This document shows positions 34,031-46,809 of a stretch of 64,000 bases of DNA, in pieces (positions within the stretch are counted from its first letter, which is position 1; each line of letters begins with the position of its first letter). Source of the stretch: Panaeolus papilionaceus (Eukaryota; Basidiomycota; Agaricomycetes; Agaricales). Where the stretch lies: NCBI GenBank assembly GCA_015501605.1, contig JADNRZ010000005.1:1364001-1428000 (forward strand), in the 5' to 3' direction. The notes below the pieces were generated by a model that searched no databases, was not told the DNA's origin, and worked only from the letters and a program-made list of their open reading frames with translations. The translations under genes and the position numbers were made by a program.

Positions 34031-35375
34031 TTATCGCTCATGAAAACTGGGGAAGCGAAGAAGTACCAGAGAATAGGACACAGCGTCGGGTTTGCTTGGG
34101 CATGAGACGAACCTGATGGTGGGATACAAATTTCGATAAGATCACATCAACCTATAGCACGACTTTGGGTGGCTAATGTGTCGCGTGCTTACCCGGTCTT
34201 CGGTCCATCTGGGTATATTACCACGCGATGAGCTTTTCCAGTGGGCAAATAACCAGGTCCTGACGGATTGAGTGATTTCAGAATGGAGGCACATTGACGG
34301 GACATGCGTGACATACCCAAAGCGGGTACCAACACAGCGCGACCACCAGAATCGAAAGTACCAGGAGAACCGTCGGCGTTAATAATTTTTGTGGAAAGAT
34401 TAGATGTGAATACCACCTAAACACAAAACTAGGATTAAGACTTCTGAGGTATGGACGATGTTCTCACTGTGAGGTCTCGGACAGACGCCTTCAAAAGGGT
34501 TTGCTTAACCCTATCCAGGATAGCGCTCTTCTGAGAAGGCGGGAAGGCAGATGACTGCAATAGAGTTGAGAGAGAGTTACAAAAAAGGAAAGAAATCTAT
34601 TATTTTAATCAGACATTTGTCAGTACTTGTGGAGCGCATCGAGTTCAGGCAAACCTTGGGGTGATGATCGAGTAACGCTGACAGCTGATGAGCAAATAGC
34701 ATGAAGTCCTGAAGTGAGATAACGGGTTTGTAATGTACAGCATCTTCAAAGTCTGGGGATGAACCAAGAATTGTGTCAGGTGGACATTTCAACCAGAAGG
34801 AGACGAGTTTCATACCTTGAAAGGAAGTGCGGAGGGTTGAACTACCGAGGGCATTTTGGCAATCTTCATGGGAATGTCAGACTTAATTTGTATCATTTTA
34901 GTACCAGCGCTTACCGAGAACAATAATGTCGTCGCCTGATTCCAAGAAGACAGAGCAGATTTGAAGAGCGACTTTCTCCTTTAAGCTCCCTGGAGGGCCA
35001 GAAATTTCGAGTATATGGCCTCGTTGTAGGCCACCCCCAAGTATATTGTCAAGGGCTGCAAAATTAGTCGATACTTTGGGAGATGGATTCAACATTGTGG
35101 AGGCCTTCTGTGTCAGCGGTAAGGTTGAAGAAGGGGCTTGACTCTGCCGACATTGTGCAATTATATTCTCAGCTTCCTCTATGGTTACGCTGAGATCTTG
35201 TTTGTCGATGAGCAAGCTATCCACCTCACGACCAAGTTTTTCTCGGTTCACCTTTTGCTAGTGTCGTCGAAGGTGTTGTCAAGATGTCAGAGATATCCTC
35301 ATAGCCATATTGTGTTAGACGCGCAAGGGTTTGCTTTGGAAGTCCGAGAAAAATGACAGATTTTTTTGAAGTCAT
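34031..35375 (-). CDS. RAD51-paralogue-like protein (RAD51C class), degenerate ATP site
   Basis: Resembles RAD51C, a recombination mediator acting with RAD51 on single-stranded DNA. Exon 1 (35375-35252) is a helix-hairpin-like N-terminus, LGLPKQTLARLTQYGYEDIS. Exon 2 (35196-34915) continues DLSVTIEEAENIIAQCR, then NFAALDNILGGGLQRGHILE and the ATP loop GPPGSLKE. The later part has VVFTSNLSTKI and a C-terminal ATPase-core strand, AVLVPALG. The order of motifs matches RAD51C. Oddly, the Walker A loop keeps Lys but has Leu for the second Gly and Glu for the Thr/Ser. The region expected to hold the Walker B Asp is short and not recognisable (between HHPK and SSAFPPSQ, around a 100-nt intron). ATP binding is therefore doubtful. 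The last exon (stop at 34031-34033) and the middle junctions are less certain than the first two exons. Confidence 0.68.
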
Positions 35376-35742
35376 TAACAATGTTTAAAGATAAGTATTA
35401 ATCCAGGTCTTTATTTCTTTGGTGTCGACAGCGGAAGGATAGCTCGTTGACGAGGTCGATGTGAGGAGTTGTTGATGAACGGAAAGGACAGTCGGCTAAA
35501 TTCAGAACACGTTGGGACAAAATACGGTCACGTGTGTATTCTGACCAAAGATTTGACCGAATTCGATTGTGAAATTGGATTTGAATGTGCTTTACGGTGA
35601 TTTTGAAGAAACTTGCCTCTTGTTTCAACACCACCACCATCTCCAGTGGCCCTTTCTTGTTTACAATCTCGCCCAGTGATTATTCTTGAGTTTCTTGAAT
35701 TAAAGTTCATTATTATTATACATTTCCTTGTTCGGTCACCTC
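35376..35742. other. Divergent promoter region of RAD51-like and RRM genes
   Basis: 367 bp between divergent start codons. No coding frame with support. It holds both promoters and leaders, inferred from arrangement. Confidence 0.4.
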
Positions 35743-37564
35743 ATGAACCAGAGTTTGACCATGCAGCCCGTAAAATACAGGTTCAACAGAGCCCAATCGA
35801 CTAGCAGCATCCCCAACTTTCATCATATAAACACACTAGACTCTAATCATTTTCAGGTCAATCGCCCAACACATACAGTCTCCGTGGAAGGGTTCTCGGT
35901 GCAAAGTACGTTCAACCGCTCTGACCCTGACCTCCACAGAAGAACACTAATGTTTTCAGCCCCAATTCATGAGATTGTAACTTTGTTCAGGACGGTCATT
36001 GGTACATATATTTGCCTCTCTATAGAAAATACTATTGACGCTGTGATTTCTGTTCCTTAGGCGATGTTCGTGCCTTCCAAGATGTTCGCGACGGGACCTC
36101 TCATCGTCTGGAGATCACGTTTTATGATCTCGATGCTGCAACGTATGCTCTCGACTATTTATTCCTACTTTAACCGCTTATATGCAGAGTAGGAAGGCAC
36201 TGTGCATGAATGGATATGTTATTGGAGGTTCCCCGTTGTGCGTGTTTGACCATCGCAATGCATATACCTCGGATAGTAGGAGTAACCGACGATGACCCGC
36301 AATAACTTTCGGTACTCTATCATTCCGCCACTAACACTCTTTCACTTCTCGATAGAGCCGTCTCAGCTTTGACTATGTCCCCACCGCCTAGCCGAAACCA
36401 ACGTCAATCTATGACGCTGGATGATCGACGCAATCTCTATGTGCTTGGCCTCCCGTTTGCACTCACCAAGTAATTGTTGTGCCGTTTCACTTCATTACTT
36501 TGACTTACGCCCTATGCTTAGGAACGAATTTTCGGCACTGTTCTCGCAATATGGCACCGTATCCCATTGTGTTATTCTCGCAACGGTTGATAACTCATCC
36601 AGGCGTCGTGGTTTCGTGGTCATGTCCACACATCAAGAGGCCAAGAAAGCGATGATGGCCCTCACTCGTACATCACTCAAGTATTTCTCCCCTCTAACAA
36701 TTTCGCAATCCCATCTAATGTGACACTAGGGGACACACCATCGATGTCTCTTGGGCTGTGGTACAACGCTCCCAAGGTTTGCTGATTGTGATACCCTTCT
36801 TCATCTCCTCACTCTCTCTAGGTTTTCTGGACGGCGGTGATCGTGCCCTATTGCTAGATTCGCGCGTCGCACTACAATGCTCCAGTCCTAAACCCAACGA
36901 AAAGGTCGGCTCTGCTGATGGAAATGATTATAATGTTTATGCCGTGGATGGCTCCACCCTCACGACTGAAAGCTCGCTACCTACTTCCACCTTGCTTGTC
37001 AACAACCTTCCTACCCTAGTCTTTTCGCAAAACAGCGATTTGGAGCCTCTTTTTCTGCCTTTTGGTGATATTGAGAAGCTTGAGATTGCTCACGCCTCTT
37101 GTGGAACCCTTTCCGTCTTGGTTCAGTACTCTTCCCCTGCGATTGCTAAGGAAGCTAAAGACAATCTTTCTGGTCAATTGTGGGGTAACCACCAAATTGA
37201 AGCCCGATTTGTGAACGCACCAACCACAACTGCTCCCATCAAAAACCATCCCATCGTCACCGACAATATCTTCAGTGGCGACAATAAACTGACTGTCTCT
37301 TGTGCCACTCTTGGCAACAGCACCTCATATGAACAGCTTCACTGGCCCACGGATTCTGTGTCTGACATGCTGAGGTCAGGACCCATCTCTATCAATCAAG
37401 CCAATACTATTCGTCGACGTAGGGTCTCTCTGCTGGGACCTCATGGACACACTCGACAAAACTCTCTTCCTGCGATACCTTTGCAAACCTCTACCGCTTT
37501 TCACAACTTCAATGATAACTTAAGGAACCCTGTCAGGCAGGCATATTTCCATCACTTTTTTTAA
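35743..37564 (+). CDS. RNA-binding protein with two clear and one possible RRM
   Basis: Likely binds RNA through tandem RRM folds. Exons joined in frame encode an N-terminal region (VSVEGFSVQ, then IHEIVTLFRTVIGDVRAF and LEITFYDLDAATRKAL) that looks like a diverged RRM. A clear RRM follows: RNP2 RNLYVLGLPF, then FSALFSQYGTVSHCVILA and RNP1 RRRGFVVMST. A second begins TLLVNNLPTLVF and includes FLPFGDIEKLEIA. The C-terminal quarter is polar with a basic patch (NTIRRRRVSLLGPHGHTRQ) and ends at TAA 37562-37564. This layout resembles fungal Mei2-like or PIN4-type RNA regulators, but no specific member is assigned. The start is the first ATG (35743) in the frame; another lies six codons on. One junction near 36230-36360 was not fully resolved. 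Confidence 0.72.
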
Positions 37565-38490
37565 AACTATTTCGCTCATAACGCATCTGACTGTCAAGTT
37601 GGAATCCAAACATGGACTCCCGTGTCTCTTGTGCTTTAACGAACCAAGTCCACTTCAACAACTCGCTCTATCACCAAGGTTTTGCTACCTGATCAGAAAT
37701 TATTCTCGGTCGAGAAAAAAAAGAAACAAACCCCCATACTTTTACTTTGCTTGGTTAGCTTGTTCTCCGGTCTTACCTACGAATCCTTGCTAACTCCTCG
37801 CTTGTTTCAAGCCATCGATAATGTCATCACCAAACCACCACCATTGTTATGCCTCGTACCTGCGTTCTATTCTCTGTTGTCCTTCTGCTTTGACCAGCGT
37901 TTACTACTACTACCCCATCCCGCCCTTAGCGATATCCCTCCACGAATACGTTGCAATATACTTTATTTGTACTTGCCAGAAATTCAAATTGCGATCAAGA
38001 ACCGCGTGATATGATTCGCGAACTAGTGCCTTTCATAAGTTAGGGTTGGATTTGATGGCGTATTTTACCACTAAAACCTATTTAGAGAGCTACATATCTC
38101 TGAAGTGTTGACGAGCATCATAAACCCTCTAAGAGCACAATATCAAGAGTATGGGTTTGATGCTGTCCCTCAGAGGCTCAGTCATCGACCCATTTGTGTT
38201 TGCCTTATAAGTCGGCCAAGATCACCGGCTTGGCGGTGAAACAGGGTGCAAGGGCCGCAAATCAACAAGGCAACAGTTTCTCACTTTCTCCGCAACGACC
38301 ACCCTCTAAGCTTCGTTTTTTTCGCCATTAGCACTCGCTTTAACTACCTTCGTTTATACGGTTTCTGGTAATACTACAACCCTCCTTATTAAAGGCGAAC
38401 AACACCTTGCAGGCTTAGCATTCCACTAATTTTCGAGTTAATACATAACAAGAAGACCACTTAAACTCCAAGAACGACAACCAACCCCCA
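37565..38490. other. Intergenic region, no gene supported
   Basis: The first part is probably the 3' UTR of the RRM gene. Frames of 62-110 codons here lack domains. The promoter of the GH16 gene should lie toward the right end. Confidence 0.45.
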
Positions 38491-40229
38491 ATGATAGCCT
38501 CTGTCTTCCTACTGGGACTCCCCGCGCTACTGGCAACCTTTGCTGGCATCGCAGAAGCCACACAGTGGTGAGTGGATGTGGCGTTTGCATCATATGTTTT
38601 AAGTTGGTAGATCTGACTGGCACAATAATTCATCAGCAACGCTACATCACCGTGCCCATCTTCTGCTCCATGCTGCAGTACGTCTTTCGTGGGTTCTTGT
38701 ACATGTTCATTTCTGATATATTTGTACAGGTGAATTCGGTTTCTGCGGTACTGGATATGTACGTTTTATGTCCCTGTCATTCCAACTTTGAAGGACAACT
38801 GACAGCGGAATCTATTTTCAAATTCAAACCCTGCACACTGTCACTATCACCTCTCCTTCAGTTCTGTCTTGGAGGCTGCAACCCCTTCGCATCTAAGGCC
38901 TTCGACTCTTGCCGTCCTGCTCCTCTCTGCAAGGATAAGTCGGTTAGTATACTCGTTCCCTCTTCCAAGTGCCTGCCGAATCTCATAATGGAGTTTAGTA
39001 CACCTTCACAGACCAATCCCGCATCCTCAGCAACCATACCCTCTTTGACGGAAATGCTTCATCTCATGGTAAGTTCTCGCTACTCGTTTCCATTTATCCC
39101 GTCGCTAAGAGGGGTATACTTAGACTGGATCATTGAGAGCGGCAACATTCAGGTGGATGGCGGCGACTTGGCTTTGACCCTCACCGAGCAGAACGGCGGT
39201 ACGAGGATCTCGAGCACTCGGTACGTTCACTATGGAACCATCACTGCTAAGCGTGCGTCTTCCCCTTCATCGCATTGCCTTACCCGACGTTGACGTTCAT
39301 TCCGCAGTCAAGACCGGCAAATGGGCTGGTGTCGTCACGGCTTTCATTACGATGAGTGATATCAAGGACGAGATTGATTGGGAATTCCCTGGTGCTGCCA
39401 CAACCGAAGGACAGAGCAATTTCTTCTGGCAAGGAGTTATCCGTATGTGATATAGTCTTGTCACTTCGAGCCTTGCGCTTATGTTTTGATTTGTGCAAAG
39501 CTACTCCAAGCCAAGGAGGCGTTCACAACGGACTTTCTGATACCTTCAGCAACTACCACGAATACACAGTAAGAGTTACGCTTGAGGATGGCGACGCAAT
39601 CTTCCTTACATTTTCTCCTTTTTTTTAGATCGACTGGCAACCTGATGCCCTGACCTGGGCCATTGACGGCAAAACCGTTCGCACTGTAAAGAAGTCTGAC
39701 ACCGTCGATGACAAAGGTGTTCCCCACTATCCCAACACTCCATCCCGCGTTCAATTCTCGTACGTCTCCTCACATAAAAAAAAGGGATACACACCACTAA
39801 CCATTTGTACAGCATCTGGCCAGCTGGCATTTCCTCCAGTGCCAAAGGAACCGTCGACTGGGCCGGAGGTTTGTGCTCAAAAGCTATTTATATCCCCTGA
39901 TGAAAATTTTTTGTTAACGTTGTTCTTGCACAGGCATGATTGATTGGAATGATCCCGACTACAAGGCTACCGGCCAGTTCTACGCCAAACTTAATTCGGT
40001 CTCTATCAAGTGTACGAACGCTCAACAAGTCACTGCCGGCTCGAATATCACGTCGTATGTCTATGCCGGCACAAACGCGACCTCGAGCACGCCCACCATT
40101 GTTTACTCCAACCGCACCAGCCTTCTCAACGGCTCAGGAAGGATGATTCCTGCCCTTGGAGGGGTCTCTGGCCTGATGGCCGCCCTTGGATTGGGTAGCG
40201 TTGTGGCTCTCAATGCCCTCTTTTTGTGA
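38491..40229 (+). CDS. GPI-anchored GH16 chitin-glucan transglycosylase with CBM18
   Basis: A CRH-type cell-wall enzyme that links chitin to beta-glucan. A signal peptide (MIASVFLLGLPALLATFAGI) precedes a chitin-binding type-18 module (CPSSAPCCSEFGFCGTGY, then FCLGGC), split over several exons. The GH16 catalytic domain runs from about TFTDQSRI onward and carries the active-site motif DEIDWEFPG, with nucleophile Glu, helper Asp and acid/base Glu. Conserved substrate-cleft strands follow: FHEYTIDW-like FSNYHEYTIDWQPDALTW and RVQFSIWPAG. The C-terminus is Ser/Thr-rich with N-glycosylation sites and ends in a hydrophobic segment (MAALGLGSVVALNALFL) consistent with GPI-anchor addition. About ten short introns are needed. 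The GPI19 gene at 2502-3116 acts in the anchor pathway that would process this protein. All catalytic residues are present. Confidence 0.9.
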
Positions 40230-40944
40230 AGTGATTAATGTTGTTGTTCGAGTCTGTTAATTGTGTTGGCTACAATGATACATCACTGAGTAATCTATTT
40301 CGTTCTTGTTGTTCTAGGCTTGTAGCGCCGCGAGAAGTTGATTGTACGTCGTGTAGAAAGCGTCGAGCCTGCTCTTATCCTCGTTTATGGGATATTTGCT
40401 TGATGGTGGACGGCGTCTGCTGGTCTGGGAGTCCGTCCAGTCAAACTTGCATCTCGCCTCAGGCATCGGCTCTCCTGATGCATCCACATCGACAGTCTCC
40501 GATTCCCCGATGATTGCGTTCCCATATTCGTTCTCCCCACCCCGAGGATGAAAAAAGGTAGATGGCTCACTGGCCCTTTGCCTGGTCAACTTGGGGACCC
40601 TGAGGTTGAAGTTTCGTATCACGCTATTGCCAGCTCTCTCTTTTCATGGAAAGATGATACAGAAATAGACCCCTTTACTCTTGCACTCATCTAGAGAATG
40701 TTGAGGTTGAGATTGAATGTCGTTTAGCGTTGAGAGCTCCAATGGGTCCAAGCTTGCTATTGAAAAGCAGTTCGTGAACATGATGGAACAACGCAAACCG
40801 TGACTTCAGGCCAAAGCTGCAAATTGCCAAATCATCAAACTCTGTCGATAAGGGCTAATCACCAAAATTGGGTTGCATTGCCTACAACTTCTGCCTAGAT
40901 AATTACGAGAAGTGCCACTGCATAATCTGACTTAGAAGCACAGT
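40230..40944. other. Intergenic region between convergent genes
   Basis: A 102-codon minus frame (40314-40622) starts only with a non-ATG codon and has no domain I recognise. Otherwise only 3' flanks are seen. Confidence 0.45.
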
Positions 40945-41992
40945 TTATTGAACTAGCACCTCCGTTTCTTTCAAGAAATCTAAGATAACTTGGAAGTACC
41001 TGAATTGGCCAACGAATGAGTACTGAGTGATCAATCTAGTGCTTCGAAACAAGCACAAGTCATACCTCTTGGGCTCCTCGAACACCGCTAAATGAGTGCT
41101 GTTTTGTAGTTGAACCCACTTCACCTTCGGGATCTGTGTAAAGAAAGGAAGACATGCGACCTCTTGAATCGAGTCCAAGGGGGACGATATGAGCAGGGTA
41201 GGGTACTGTATTTTGTGTAGAATCGGAGCAATATCCCAGTGCAAACGTGTTTCATGTAGAACTTCATGCACGCAGCTTGATACTCCTCCGATGAAGTCGT
41301 GCCTTCTCGTTCGTGCTTGTGTACCATGTCCACGAATGCCTTTGGGAATTGATTGAGGAGGTAATCAGTTCCTTGGGTATTTAATGCAATCGAAGCGGGT
41401 GAGTTGGCGATTATCAAGCGCTTTAGACCTTTCGGGGTTTTCGTTGCTGCATATTGACCTCCGAGCATTCCTATACCAGGTGAATTCGAATGAGAGGCGT
41501 TCGAATGATGGTATAGAAATTACCCACCTCCCCACGACTGACCCAGGAGATCAAAATTGTCGTAGATGTCGAGCGCTTTAAGGAGATTGTCGAGTTCATC
41601 CATGAAAAGCTCAGGAGTCCAAAATTCTTTTGAAACATCTGGGCAATGGGAGGATTGCCCGTTTCCTATTTGATCATAGAAAACCACCGGAATTCTGACG
41701 ATGTGCAGCACTACCAGTCAGTAAGATTAACCCGGGGCTGAAGGCCCTTACCCAGATTGCAGGAACAGCGACTTGTGTGGCCTTGATAAAATAACTTAAC
41801 CATCAAATGACACAGAATCCAAACTTAATCTTACAGCATGTAGTGGTGGCTCATACCAGGTCCTCCATGAACCGCAACCACAGGGCGATGTGTGCTGTTC
41901 TTGAGGTCCCCATATATCTTGTACCACGTTTGATACGTCTCATTGCCAACCTTAAAGTCGATCTTCCCTTCAGAGACGTTGTCGGTGGGCAT
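40945..41992 (-). pseudogene. Damaged second proline iminopeptidase-like gene
   Basis: Paralogue of the gene at 9392. From ATG 41992 it encodes FKVGNETYQTWYKIYGDL, HGGPGMSHHYM, LPHKSLFLQSG, IPVVFYDQIGNGQS and the nucleophile motif GQSWGG, using the same intron positions. After YQAACMKFYMKH the frame shifts. About 38 residues of the cap domain present in copy 1 (from HFCSLEPW to RVEGTLKD) are absent. The sequence resumes in another frame as RLHWDIAPILHKIQYPTLL, with the acid in SSPLDSIQE, the His in NSTHLAVFEEP, and stop at 40945-40947. A 41-nt GT-AG intron (GTTTGC...ACAG) could restore the frame but would still delete part of the cap. Either way it is probably not a normal enzyme. Confidence 0.65.
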
Positions 41993-44034
41993 TTGGGATG
42001 GGAGTAGAAGACACTGTGAAGACGTTGAAGACCTAGAGGGGTGCAGGAAATACCGGCATCATGCTTCGATATTATATAGTAGTTTCGAATATATATGTGC
42101 CACATGACTAGAAGCACCAGAACGACGTTTTTTTCTACCGCAAAAAAGCTCAATCTACCCACAGATTGGCTTGGAATAGACTGGGGTCGAGACGACCGTG
42201 AGAGTGGCTCTATCTCGGAAAGAGGCTTGATGCATTTGTTTCTAATCAGCAATCTCAACAAACTTACTTGTAACCCTGTTCAGTTCAGGATTTCGAGGCG
42301 ACGGGCCCTTTGATGTCGGACAGCTGTTCTCGAACCTGGATTATTCGCGCTTTGCCAGCCCCGTTTCGTTTCAGTAAAGCATAGAAGCGTGATTGTAGAT
42401 TAATGTTATCGACGTTTGTGTGATTTATCTCACGGACAGTGAAACGTTCCAAAAGAACTGGGAATCCTGGTGGCTGCTAATGCTGTTCAGTGTACATAAA
42501 ATTTGACGTTAAGCCAAGGCTTTCAGACACTGGCAAAAGAACTTATGGCCATCAGACCTAGGATCGACATTCTCACGTATTCGACGCGATATAGCGCCGT
42601 GCACGCAGAGTTGAACCTTCATCGGTTAGGAAGAGAAAAGCGTCGAGCAAAGGAAACGATGGTCTTTTCCGTATCATGTAAAAATACAATGAATGGTTTC
42701 TCGATGAATATGTTGGTTGACATGGCCTTTGGCGGTGCTCATCTCTATCCTTCGTGGTGCATCCAAAATGCCGATCTAAGCATGTGGTTCCCCTTTGCAG
42801 TATACAGTAATACTTGCGCTACATATCCGGTAAAGTCTGCGGGCGAATGACAGCTGCGGAGTGTGCTTCGAACTTTGTGGAAAACGCTTATTATGCAAAG
42901 GCGTGGGATCACTTATCGTTTGGACCTCTCGAACACATGCCTGCCGGCTCGTCGAAATCTGTGCTGCTACTTATCTCGCACCTTTCTCCAACCCATATTC
43001 AAATTGAAGGTGCTGCTAACAGGGTATTTATACCCATTCCTTTTTAGTTTAATATTTATTTTTGCCACTTTGAAGCGACGAGGTCCGACGACCCAGAGAT
43101 CAGAAATGGCGCGGTTTGAAAGTTATGGGTGTGGAAGATGAAATGCTATGTTACCCTGCAAAACCAATAAGCCAGCGTATAGGCCTTTATGAACCGGACT
43201 TTCAGTGCTGTGTCGTGTATAGTCCAAGGACGCAGAAAGACCCTGAGCAATATTGTGGTGGGTCGAGAGGTGCCCCGATTGATGAAGCCTGCAAGTTCGT
43301 ATCTTGGCATTACCCCGCATCTAATGAATGTCCTATTTTAATTTTCACCTTTCGAGTGGCGGCCGTATCGGCATACACATCAAAGACCAATGACAGGCCA
43401 CGCAGGCGACTGTGTGGGCGACAAGTTCACATGGTGGGTGCTAAACATAGGTTGTATAAGAACTATCACTGGCATGACCCACAAATAATGATCGATGCAC
43501 GACAAACTGCTCTTCAATCTCAACCCTCTTTCCTTTTGCTAGTCACCCAGTTCACCTTCGACCTCTTGATGGCTTCGCATCCTTCGTACACTGCTCACAC
43601 AATAACTTCAAGCTCAAGCGTGGGATAACCCATAAGCTGCACAGCCAAGATGTTGGACGGGTCTGACAGCGATACAATACATCATGGTATGATCGAACCA
43701 CCATCTCGTACACAGCAATGACACTCAACAACTTCCATCTACAAGTGTTACTTGCTCGAAGGACACTTAGCGCACACACGCGTGTTGGATTATCTGCTGA
43801 GCTTGATGGAGATGTAGATGAGCTGAGGGATTTCCCGTATGGATCACGTGTGGGAAGGAAAGTGTTGGATGGTGTTCGGAGTTGTGAATTGATTGACGGC
43901 GCTCCTTCAATTTCATCCAACTCGTTCTCCCCAGTTTACTGGGCTTTTTTCGGCTTTTTTCCTTTTCTCTTTGTTTCAGACCAGTCCGCATCGACGGATA
44001 CCAGAGATAAAGGTCTTTTGGTTTGGATTCTGGC
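41993..44034. other. 2 kb gene-poor region
   Basis: Frames at 42503-42850 and 43116-43628 (115 and 170 codons) show no domain, no signal peptide and no convincing introns. I see no RNA gene or repeat. Diverged gene relics cannot be excluded. Confidence 0.4.
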
Positions 44035-46499
44035 ATGACATACCCATCTACACATCCAGACCTGGAAAATGACATTGATGAAGGACCACCACCAGAGAAA
44101 AGTAGCAAGGCCAAAGGGAAACAAAGGGAGATTGTACCTGATAACCCGACGAGTCCAATACGACCTTTGCCTCGTGTACCACCTTTTGGATTGGGGATCA
44201 CCACGCCAGCCATTGGGGACGTAAATTGGGAGGGGAATGAAGGTGTAACCGGCTTTGTCGCGCCGGCCGGGCATTCCGGTGGTTCATTAAGGACCCCTGC
44301 AGCGACGACGAGCAGTGCGAGCTCAACGGCGAGTTCATCATCCTTTCATAATAATAGCGCCAGGTCGAGTGCTGCAACATCGTCTTCTTCTCAAAACTTT
44401 ACGGCGCCATTACGATCTGCTTTGGCCAACTCAAAGTCCAATAGTTCTTTGACAACTTCATACCGCTACGCGTCGCCTTCCTCGACAAAATTTCAATCAC
44501 CTAACAAAACAACAAATCCATCATCTTATGGTAGTAAGTAATTTATCCCTGAATTTTTCTTCATTTGTTTGATGCTTTATCAGCAACCATATCATCATCA
44601 TCCGCTTCGGCCAACCTCCCATCAGCTTCTTCATCAAAATCTCCTATACCCAGTTCATGGGCCTCACGCCCCGTTGATCTTAGCCCTCTGATACCACCCC
44701 AGCATAATGTTACCCGTGGATATACTCTACCAACTCCCTCCAATTCCCGTCCACCCTCTCAGCTGCCCACCCCTCCAGCTCAACAACCTTCTAGGGCGCG
44801 CGTGTCAAGTGTAACAGGAGTAAGACCTCCACTAGGCACAAGTGTACCCGTCGTAGCCTATGGTAACCGCAACAGGAGTGGTAGCGGCAGCATGGGCGCA
44901 GGCTCATCAGGGTCTTTCGGATCACGCACTATTATGGGCGCACGTACCAGATCACAATCAAGGACGAGGACCGGCACTGTTAATGTCAGCATTCTTCCCG
45001 CTGGAAACGGCTCGACCTCCAGGAGGTCCAGTAAGGATAGGGATCGCAGTGTCGATGCCTCGTCCCAGAAGAGCACCAGTATGCCCTCTTCGCCTGTAAT
45101 GAAGAGTTTGCACATGCCATTCTCAACCAGCCCCGGCACTATCTCTTCTGGTTTTGCGATGGCTGGGTCATCTACAACTTCCTTTGCAAGTTCATCTTCG
45201 CGTCCGCCGCGTACCCTCCCTTCTCCCGTGTTACCTAGCGCGAGTTTAAATAATTTCTCGCCTGCTTCCAGCTCTGCGTCAATAGCACGCACTCTACCAA
45301 GAAGCCAGTCGATTTCATCCAGCCCGAGGCAAACTGCAGTTTTATCATCTTCCATTGCGAATACCACGGGAAAGCGTGCTCTTCCACCAAATCCACCATC
45401 TATACCCGTCGGCAGACCCATAGGTCGCCGTGAGCCATCTATACCCCGCAACATAAGTCACAATACCACCCCCCGAAAACTCCCCCAACCCAGCCTTGCT
45501 GCACATATCGCGTCTATATCCGCTTCTCCACCCCGGGCTTCCAGTTTCGCCTCCTCTGCGCCACCCCTTACAAATGGAACCACCTCCTCCCCATCCATAA
45601 ATGTGCAACCCAACTTCCGAGCTCAATCTGCGACAGTGTCGACCACCCAGCTTCATGTACCCAAAGATATTCTTACTGCGACAACCCCGCTTTCTTATTC
45701 ATCTTACTCGGTGTCATCTTCCTCCATTGGTCCCGAATCGGAGGTATACTCACACCCTATGTCGAGTGACATTACGGATATATTGGCCTCGAAGGATCGA
45801 TTAGACGACGATAGGTCGTCATTGTCCTCATTCAGGGCAGTTCGTAGGAGGGGCAGACGAGGCTCACACGACGATTTCGAGGAATTGACCGACCTTGAAG
45901 ACATTCTGCTCGGAGAGAAGGACGGCTTGAGCAAAGTGGATGCAGATGCTCATATCCATGTTCATGATCCTGATAATGATCATCTGGATGTGCATACAGA
46001 CTGTCAGAATTATCGAGGACTGTCCAGGAGTCCTTCGCCTATGCGATATGCGCGGCCCGAGTCCATGGGGCTGTTTAGTAGCAGTGAGGATGAGGGTTTG
46101 GGAATGGGAAGAAGAGGACGGAGAGGAAGGGCGGGCGGAAAGCGTCCGCCTATGACGTGGACAGTGACTGTCAGCGACCGTGCTCTTGACACTAGGAGCT
46201 ATAGCAGCGATGAGGAGAGTGGGTCGGCTGCTGGGAGGAGTGAAGCAGGGAGTGAGAGCAAGAGTAAAAGAGGAAGAAGGACGCAGTTGAGAGCGTTCAG
46301 GAATAGTTATAGGAGTGGACCGTTTGTGAATGGTTCTGGGATGGATGTGACTAGTAATAGGAGTGGAAGCGGTCATGTGGAGGGGAGTATTGGGAGCAAC
46401 GAAGTGGAGGATAATGCAGAGTCGAGCAAGGGGTCGGATCGGTGGTGGAAGAAGTTGAAAGGGAAGGATAAGGATAAAGTGCATAAAGCCAAGGATTAA
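44035..46499 (+). CDS. Ser/Pro-rich intrinsically disordered protein
   Basis: Two exons (44035 to about 44532 and about 44583 to 46499) give roughly 800 residues. I do not recognise a domain. The sequence is dominated by Ser, Pro, Thr and Gly, with many short Ser runs and SP/SPR motifs typical of phosphorylated disordered regions. An acidic and basic middle section follows (DILASKDRLDDDRSSLSS, then VRRRGRRGSHDDFEELTDLE), and a strongly basic C-terminus (WWKKLKGKDKDKVHKAKD). An N-terminal basic motif (KSSKAKGKQREI) occurs early. Start: ATG 44035 (MTYPSTHPDLENDIDEG) is the first ATG of the frame. The composition suits a scaffold or signalling/cytoskeletal adaptor, but that is guesswork. Neither signal peptide nor membrane segment is present. 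Confidence 0.72.
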
Positions 46500-46809
46500 T
46501 TTTTAGGATGTTGTATTTTATTTTATTTTTGCATCTACGCGTAAAGGCGCGTATAGATGCAAACGACTGCTTATTTTGCGATCATTACGAGGGATTCTTG
46601 GTTTTTGGTTTTATGGACTCCAATCGCTCTACAATTTTCATTTCCTTTTATTGCTAACTCATTCCTGGCTAATGATATTCTCCTGCTTATGACAGGTAAT
46701 ACTCCAAACCCAAACTCCGACAGGTGCAACCAATTAGCATCTTGTTGGCTCCTGTGATTTAAAAATGTAAGTCCGCACATTTGGTTCATACTAGCAGAGC
46801 CGCTTACCT
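46500..46809. other. Convergent intergenic region
   Basis: 3' flanks of the Ser-rich gene and of the secreted-protein gene. A short hairpin (ctacgcgtaaaggcgcgtatag) at about 46535-46556 could help end transcription. No gene seen. Confidence 0.4.

Noticed and set aside
40314..40622. 102-codon minus frame as a gene
   Set aside because: It opens only with a non-ATG codon and has no recognisable family.
9392..42000. A biosynthetic gene cluster built from the hydrolases, transporter and small secreted genes
   Set aside because: No backbone enzyme (PKS, NRPS, terpene synthase) or tailoring P450 or methyltransferase is present, and housekeeping genes are interspersed.
43116..43628. 170-codon plus frame as a gene
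   Set aside because: No domain, irregular composition and no supporting start context; kept as unexplained sequence.
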